Shown here one piece after another: positions 6,158-10,072 of a DNA stretch of 10,072 nt. Within the stretch, counting starts at the first letter, position 1. Every line of letters starts with the position of its first letter. Source of the DNA: Promethearchaeota archaeon (GTDB taxonomy: Archaea > Asgardarchaeota > Lokiarchaeia > Sigynarchaeales > MK-D1). Below the pieces are notes generated by a model that saw only the letters and a list, made by a program, of their open reading frames with translations, was not told the DNA's origin and searched no databases. The position numbers and the translations under genes are program-made. The stretch lies in contig JAEOUK010000392.1 in the NCBI GenBank assembly GCA_016839385.1, positions 1 through 10,072 on the forward strand, in the 5' to 3' direction.

Positions 6158-7309
6158 TGCTTTTTGAAGGGTTAAGAAAAGATCCCAAGATATTTTAGAA
6201 ATTTCTAGTGTAGTCAAACGAGAATGGAGTTTGTATTGGAAACATAGTGTACCGAACTTTTCCATCAATTTATAACAAAGTGTATTATCAAAATATGGCT
6301 GGTTAAGAGAAATGTCTTCCTTCACTCCGTTACTGAATTTAATCAAGTCCTTTGCAAGTTTCTGATAAATTTTTGCTTCTCTTTTTTCTTTTAATAAATC
6401 AATTGGGTAAATATACGGTCTAATAGTTTTTTGATCTTGAAAAAAAGAATGCATTTCCAGATATAATTTTGGGGGGTTTTGAGCAAGGTAGCTCCATATG
6501 AACTGATTCTCCATGGGCATGTTCTCAAGTTCATTACAATAGGAAAAAAAGAGATTTTCTCCCTTATTATTGACCATATTAGTTCCAAGTTCCATTCCAT
6601 CTGGATTTTGAAAGAAAATAAATTCCAAAGAAAATAGTTTGGCAAATATATCCCAATAATCCGCATCTTGTTTCAAAAAATTCTGAAGTATCTGCAACGC
6701 CGCATGATCTCCAAACTCATTTGGCTGGGGACTTCCTCCAATTAATATCTTAAATAGCTTATGAGATGGTACATCTGGATTTACAATGATTGAATAGATT
6801 GGATGATTCTTTGGACTTTTACCAATTTCTTGTAACTTTAGAAATGTAGGGTATAAGCTCGCAAGGTCTTCTACTTTTTGAACTAAACTTGAAAGAGAGG
6901 GAGTGAACATATTGGAAAGAATTAGTTTTTCAAAAGGTTTTAGTGATAAATTTAGTGACATGCTCCATGGTGTCGATTTCACTCGATCAGGAACAAGATG
7001 AATTGGTTCTCTTAAATCATTAGGATAAAATATCCAAATCTTAGGATTGAGAGATAATTGCCAACCTTTCCAAACATCATCGTATTCTGCAATAGCAGTT
7101 ACTGTGACGTTTATATCTTCATTTCGCAAGTTTTCAATTTGAAATTTGAAATAATATGCCTGACTTGAGTAATTTTCTCCCGGATCTCTTATCGGACTAA
7201 ATCCATATACATCTCCTGGATATTTTTCAAAATTAGATGCATTTCCCCCTTCAATTTTGGAAGTAAGGCATATTTTCCGATCTCTAAATTCCCGTTTTGT
7301 TGTATCCAT
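6140..7309 (-). CDS. M14 metallocarboxypeptidase-like protein with altered active site
   Basis: Numbered from the ATG at 7309. Residues 1-135 form a beta-rich N-terminal domain with Y-Y-F-K-F-Q-I-E-N-L, as in cytosolic-carboxypeptidase-like M14 proteins. The M14 domain follows. G-G-S-P-Q-P-N-E at 191-198 sits where H-x-x-E binds zinc, so the first His is Gln (CAG, codon 6725-6727). N-P-D-G is at 235-238. G-E-N-L-F-F at 250-255 stands where G-V-D-L-N-R normally holds the substrate carboxylate, so Asn and Arg are lost. E-M-H-S at 285-288 keeps the second zinc His. T-L-E-I at 367-370 probably keeps the catalytic Glu. No signal peptide is seen, so it is likely cytosolic. A TTG at 7336 would add nine residues, but a TATA box at 7348-7356 would place transcription start near 7325, below that codon. 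The 3' end overlaps the preceding gene by 18 bp, tail to tail. Activity is doubtful or altered. Confidence 0.75.
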   Translation of the reverse strand: MDTTKREFRDRKICLTSKIEGGNASNFEKYPGDVYGFSPIRDPGENYSSQAYYFKFQIENLRNEDINVTVTAIAEYDDVWKGWQLSLNPKIWIFYPNDLREPIHLVPDRVKSTPWSMSLNLSLKPFEKLILSNMFTPSLSSLVQKVEDLASLYPTFLKLQEIGKSPKNHPIYSIIVNPDVPSHKLFKILIGGSPQPNEFGDHAALQILQNFLKQDADYWDIFAKLFSLEFIFFQNPDGMELGTNMVNNKGENLFFSYCNELENMPMENQFIWSYLAQNPPKLYLEMHSFFQDQKTIRPYIYPIDLLKEKREAKIYQKLAKDLIKFSNGVKEDISLNQPYFDNTLCYKLMEKFGTLCFQYKLHSRLTTLEISKISWDLFLTLQKALRRII

Positions 7310-7347
7310 GATTAGACTACCATTATCTATTCTCAAGTTCTATTTCT

Positions 7348-7365
7348 AAATATAAAGTATAAAAG
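7348..7365. promoter_or_regulatory. Back-to-back TATA boxes of a divergent promoter pair
   Basis: TATAAAA at 7358-7364 is centred 26 nt before the phosphorylase ATG at 7387, the spacing for a leaderless mRNA. AAATATAAA at 7348-7356 reads TTTATATTT on the minus strand and lies about 43 nt before the M14 ATG, giving a leader of about 17 nt. The two boxes are adjacent, so the two promoters probably compete for the transcription factors. Confidence 0.5.
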
Positions 7366-7386
7366 AACAAGAAATTTATTAGTTAT

Positions 7387-9120
7387 ATGGTATCGAATGG
7401 AACTGCAGTAAAAAAAGACGCCTCAATGAGACGTATAGCATATTTTTCCATGGAGATTGGTGCTCATAGTGATATTCCTACTTACTCTGGAGGACTTGGA
7501 GTATTAGCAGGAGACACCATTCGAAGTGCAGCAGATTTAGAGATTCCGATGGTGGCTGTGACTCTATGCTATGATAAGGGATATTTCTTTCAAATCATCA
7601 ATGGGGATGGTTATCAAGTAGAACATGAAATACGATGGGACTTTTCAGATGCTTTTGAATTGATTCCTAGCGTAATTGAACTTGAAATTCAAGGAAAGAT
7701 AGTAAATGTGGGTGCGTGGAAATATGAAGTTCATGGAGAAACCGGATGGACTATTCCCGTATATCTATTGGATACGGATATTGAGGGGAATGAACAATGG
7801 CAACGTAATTTTACTCACGTTTTATATGATAGCACTCCGTTTCAACGCATTGTTCAGGAGATAATTTTAGGTATTGGAGGTGCAAAACTTCTGGATAAAC
7901 TCGGGTACAAGAATCTAACGACTTACCATATGAATGAAGGGCATGCAGCGTTTCTAACTCTCTTTCTCTTAAGTAAATTCAATGGAAATCAAAAATTGGT
8001 CAGAGATAAAACCATTTTTACTACTCATACCCCGGTAGAAGCGGGACATGACAGATTTGACTATAATTTGGTTTATGATGTGCTTCAAAATCAAGTTCCT
8101 CAAGATATTAAAGATTTTGCAGGTGAAGATAAATTGAACATGACCAAGTTAGCCATCTCTATGAGCAGATACATCAATGGTGTTTCTCAGAAACACGGAG
8201 AAGTAAGTAAAAAAATGTTTCCTGGAGCAAAAATTGATTATATAACTAATGGGGTCCATTCACGATATTGGACAAATCCTTATTTGACTAAATTATTTGA
8301 CTCTTTTGAGACAGATGATATACCTCGAACTGCGAGTTTCTTTGAGAAAATATGGAAAATTGATGCGGATGACCTTTGGAGAGCACATCACCAAGCGAAA
8401 TTAGCTTTATTGGATTATGAAAAATCCCATCATTACGTTCTAATGGATCACAATATATTAACGGTTGGATTTGCTCGTCGCTTTACTGGTTACAAACGAG
8501 CGACTTTAATCTTTTCAGATCTTGAAAGATTAGCCAAAATATCGCAGAATAAAATCCAATTTCTATTTGCGGGAAAAGCCCATCCACGAGATGAATATGG
8601 AAAATCTTTAATTAAGAAAATTAATGACCATTCTGAACATTTATGGAATAGTTACCGCGTTAAAGTCGCATTTTTAGAGAATTATGATATGGATCTAGCA
8701 AAACTGATGGTTAGTGGGTGTGATGTTTGGTTAAATAATCCAACACGCTATCGTGAAGCGTCTGGAACAAGTGGGATGAAAGCTGCTCATAATGGACTAT
8801 TGAATTTGAGCATTTTGGATGGTTGGTGGATTGAGGGGTATAAAATGGATCCGCTTGCTGGTTGGGCTATCGGTCTTGCACCAGGTGAACCCGGATGCGA
8901 GGAAAATAATGATGCACTTGAAGCAAACAATATTTATACGCTTCTCGAAAAAGAAATTGTTCCACTATATTATAAAAATAAACAAGAATGGATTAACCGC
9001 ATGAGACATGCAATTTCATTGGGTTCATATTTCAATACACATCGGATGGTGCGTGAGTATGCGGATAAGGCGTATGAATTAATGGAACAAGCTAGATGGG
9101 CTTCAAAGAACTTTCTCTGA
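7387..9120 (+). CDS. glgP: Alpha-glucan (glycogen/maltodextrin) phosphorylase, GT35 family
   Basis: A PLP-dependent enzyme that splits alpha-1,4-glucans with phosphate to release glucose-1-phosphate, in cytosolic storage-glucan breakdown. Seen: R-I-A-Y-F-S-M-E-I-G at 16-25, Y-S-G-G-L-G-V-L-A-G-D near 33-43, H-M-N-E-G-H-A-A-F at 181-189, F-T-T-H-T-P-V-E-A-G-H at 211-221, G-F-A-R-R-F-T-G-Y-K-R at 361-371, G-K-A-H-P-R-D at 396-402, and R-E-A-S-G-T-S-G-M-K-A-A-H-N-G at 456-470, whose Lys465 is the expected PLP Schiff-base residue. At 577 residues it is complete and of the short form common in archaea and some thermophiles (the 'alpha-glucan family phosphorylase' group), well below the roughly 800 residues of E. 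coli MalP. The ATG at 7387 fits a leaderless start; an ATG at 7426 is a weaker alternative. It is transcribed away from the M14 gene. Confidence 0.95.
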   Translation: MVSNGTAVKKDASMRRIAYFSMEIGAHSDIPTYSGGLGVLAGDTIRSAADLEIPMVAVTLCYDKGYFFQIINGDGYQVEHEIRWDFSDAFELIPSVIELEIQGKIVNVGAWKYEVHGETGWTIPVYLLDTDIEGNEQWQRNFTHVLYDSTPFQRIVQEIILGIGGAKLLDKLGYKNLTTYHMNEGHAAFLTLFLLSKFNGNQKLVRDKTIFTTHTPVEAGHDRFDYNLVYDVLQNQVPQDIKDFAGEDKLNMTKLAISMSRYINGVSQKHGEVSKKMFPGAKIDYITNGVHSRYWTNPYLTKLFDSFETDDIPRTASFFEKIWKIDADDLWRAHHQAKLALLDYEKSHHYVLMDHNILTVGFARRFTGYKRATLIFSDLERLAKISQNKIQFLFAGKAHPRDEYGKSLIKKINDHSEHLWNSYRVKVAFLENYDMDLAKLMVSGCDVWLNNPTRYREASGTSGMKAAHNGLLNLSILDGWWIEGYKMDPLAGWAIGLAPGEPGCEENNDALEANNIYTLLEKEIVPLYYKNKQEWINRMRHAISLGSYFNTHRMVREYADKAYELMEQARWASKNFL

Positions 9121-9143
9121 TCATTATCTTTTTCTAGATTAAC

Positions 9144-9156
9144 TTTTTATATTTTT
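9144..9156 (+). promoter_or_regulatory. TATA box of the seven-helix membrane protein gene
   Basis: TTTTTATATTTTT is centred 25 nt before the ATG at 9175, again the leaderless spacing. The membrane protein gene therefore has its own promoter despite being only 54 bp from the phosphorylase stop. The T runs around 9128-9134 and here could also end the phosphorylase transcript. Confidence 0.5.
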
Positions 9157-9174
9157 AAATCAAATCCTTTAAGC

Positions 9175-9915
9175 ATGGTAGCACTAACAACCGAACAAAT
9201 TTCGATATTAGTCGAAAGTAGTCTAATATTTCTAATAGCAATTTTCCTTCTATTGATACTTATCAAATATTTCAAGTCAAAATCGAAATTGAAATTGATT
9301 GTATTTTACATATTTTTCTTTATACTAATTGCATTTGGTTTGCTATTCACTTCAAGACTAACGTATTATCCCTTAGAAGTTGAGAATGATATAAGATGGA
9401 TACCATATCCTTTTACTCAGAAGCTTCTATATCTCATAGGTTGGTATAGATTCTCGTTTGTGTTTCTAATTATATCCACTTATTTTACTTATTTATTGAA
9501 GGAAGCAATTTTCGATTCGAAACGGAAAATAGGATGGCATGTATTTTTGATATTATTTGGAGTTGGAACAATTATATTTGGACTAGTTACTCCCTCCACC
9601 GAAGATCCTGCAGACACATATTACCATCTTGGAATGTTTATTATGGTTTTCCTATATGTTTTTGTGGTGTACATTATGTTTGTAATGAAAGCAATTAAAT
9701 TGTATAATCATATAGAGAAATCTGATAAAACTTATCGTTCGGCGATATTTTCGTTGGTTTTAATGGCATGTTTTTTCATTTTAGCGATACTTATGTTTGT
9801 TTTAGATTTTCTCCTAAAAACTAGTGATTACTCAGTCTATTACTTCCTTGCCGATGTATCCATATTAGCCGGTATTATCTCTGCATATTTTGGATATGTA
9901 AAACCAATAACATAA
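9175..9915 (+). CDS. Seven-helix integral membrane protein of unknown function
   Basis: No family recognised. Seven hydrophobic segments are seen at about 11-31, 39-60, 82-107, 120-139, 150-171, 187-212 and 220-242. Positive charges cluster in the loops after helices 1 (K-Y-F-K-S-K-S-K-L-K), 3 (K-E-A-I-F-D-S-K-R-K) and 5 (K-A-I-K-L-Y-N-H-I-E-K). Acidic residues lie in the others (S-T-E-D-P-A-D, L-E-V-E-N-D). By the positive-inside rule the N-terminus is outside and the C-terminus inside. Helix 7 has no Lys, so a retinal-binding rhodopsin is unlikely. The first helix may look like a signal anchor, but no cleavage site is evident. It could be a sensor-type membrane domain without an attached output domain, or a transporter subunit. 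It is transcribed on its own and faces the tyrosyl-tRNA synthetase gene. Confidence 0.8.
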   Translation: MVALTTEQISILVESSLIFLIAIFLLLILIKYFKSKSKLKLIVFYIFFFILIAFGLLFTSRLTYYPLEVENDIRWIPYPFTQKLLYLIGWYRFSFVFLIISTYFTYLLKEAIFDSKRKIGWHVFLILFGVGTIIFGLVTPSTEDPADTYYHLGMFIMVFLYVFVVYIMFVMKAIKLYNHIEKSDKTYRSAIFSLVLMACFFILAILMFVLDFLLKTSDYSVYYFLADVSILAGIISAYFGYVKPIT

Positions 9916-9924
9916 AAATAAAAA
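9914..9924 (-). terminator. Oligo-T tract downstream of the tyrosyl-tRNA synthetase gene
   Basis: On the minus strand this reads TTTTTATTTTT, about 50 nt after the synthetase stop. A hairpin-free T tract at this place fits an archaeal terminator. It overlaps the end of the convergent membrane protein gene. Confidence 0.35.
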
Positions 9925-9933
9925 TTTGAGAAT

Positions 9934-9970
9934 TATTTTCTTCCTTTTTCATACTTTGTTTGATTTTTTT
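9934..9970 (+). terminator. T-rich terminator region after the membrane protein gene
   Basis: Several T runs (ATTTTC, CCTTTTTC, ending in GATTTTTTTG at 9962-9971) lie between the two convergent genes. Stacked T tracts are the usual archaeal stop signal. No stem-loop is apparent. Confidence 0.45.
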
Positions 9971-9974
9971 GTGC

Positions 9975-10072
9975 TTACAATACGAAATCGAATAACTTCT
10001 TAGCACTCGCATTCTTTTCAAAATATTTTCTAATCGGAATCAAGAATTCATTCAACATACTAGCAACGTTTG
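9975..10072 (-). CDS. tyrS: Tyrosyl-tRNA synthetase, C-terminal fragment (archaeal type)
   Basis: A minus-strand frame enters from the right edge and ends with TAA at 9975-9977, giving 31 full codons. N-V-A-S-M-L-N-E-F-L-I-P-I-R-K-Y-F-E matches the last helix of archaeal/eukaryotic-type tyrosyl-tRNA synthetases, which read like N-A-V-A-E-x-L-x-x-x-L-E-P-I-R-K. It ends shortly after, with no S4 RNA-binding domain, as in the archaeal enzyme. The catalytic domain lies outside the window, so the call rests on this short piece. The gene converges on the membrane protein gene. Confidence 0.6.
   Translation of the reverse strand, partial: NVASMLNEFLIPIRKYFEKNASAKKLFDFVL

Noticed and set aside
6391..6666. 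Second minus-strand frame inside the M14-like gene
   Set aside because: No recognisable domain; the overlapping frame has the N-P-D-G and E-M-H-S motifs of M14.
9175..9915. Microbial rhodopsin
   Set aside because: Seven helices but no Lys in helix 7 to bind retinal, and no rhodopsin motif in helix 3.
1..10072. tRNA or rRNA genes, CRISPR arrays, insertion sequences, attachment sites
   Set aside because: No cloverleaf or rRNA core sequence, no regularly spaced repeats, no transposase or terminal inverted repeats were found by eye on either strand.

Overview
The window is AT-rich and looks archaeal. Three things point that way: an Hsp20 of the archaeal form (a short 'IGKDGIPRFEPFG' segment before the alpha-crystallin domain), the last residues of an archaeal-type tyrosyl-tRNA synthetase, and TATA boxes about 25 nt upstream of several ATGs with no Shine-Dalgarno, which is the pattern of leaderless archaeal transcripts. 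The mix of genes would fit an Asgard (Promethearchaeota) genome, but that rank is inferred and not shown by the sequence. Genes are mostly single transcription units rather than an operon. No tRNA, rRNA, CRISPR array or mobile element is visible.

Layout. 2-136 (+): C-terminal tail of a HAD-superfamily hydrolase. 330-878 (+): Hsp20 chaperone whose coding-like frame continues upstream to about 190 but has no in-frame ATG/GTG/TTG there. 1045-2862 (+): P-loop/AAA-type ATPase with a C-terminal domain reminiscent of the restriction-endonuclease fold. 2869-3411 (-), with coding-like sequence continuing to about 3600: coiled-coil plus winged-helix protein, convergent with the ATPase and 6 bp away. 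3628-3811: divergent regulatory region with several palindromes. 3812-6157 (+): 781-residue fusion of an ArsR-like winged helix, an ATP-cone and an NrdD-like body. 6140-7309 (-): M14 metallocarboxypeptidase-like protein with altered active-site residues, overlapping the previous gene tail-to-tail. 7387-9120 (+): glycogen/alpha-glucan phosphorylase, divergent from the M14 gene across a 77-bp shared promoter region. 9175-9915 (+): seven-helix membrane protein. 9975-10072 (-): C-terminal tail of tyrosyl-tRNA synthetase.

The most striking item is the protein at 3812-6157. Landmarks of the anaerobic ribonucleotide reductase NrdD can be followed along it (NLPK[I], QTxxx..R..D, GLxE-like, and a C-terminal R-Y-A-G-x-Y-K-P resembling the glycyl-radical loop), but the expected catalytic cysteine and the C-terminal Cys4 zinc site are not seen. 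It also carries a DNA-binding domain and an ATP-cone. I infer a reductase-derived nucleotide-sensing transcription regulator, similar in logic to NrdR but of different build. Its own promoter carries an inverted repeat TTGTCG-N4-CGACAA plus a third CGACAA half site next to the TATA box, as expected for autoregulation.

A second theme is missing start codons. Two genes (Hsp20 and the coiled-coil protein) have good coding sequence upstream of the only legal start, and in each a 1-2 nt change in a short repeat would bring an ATG into frame. This suggests assembly indels or real frameshift alleles.
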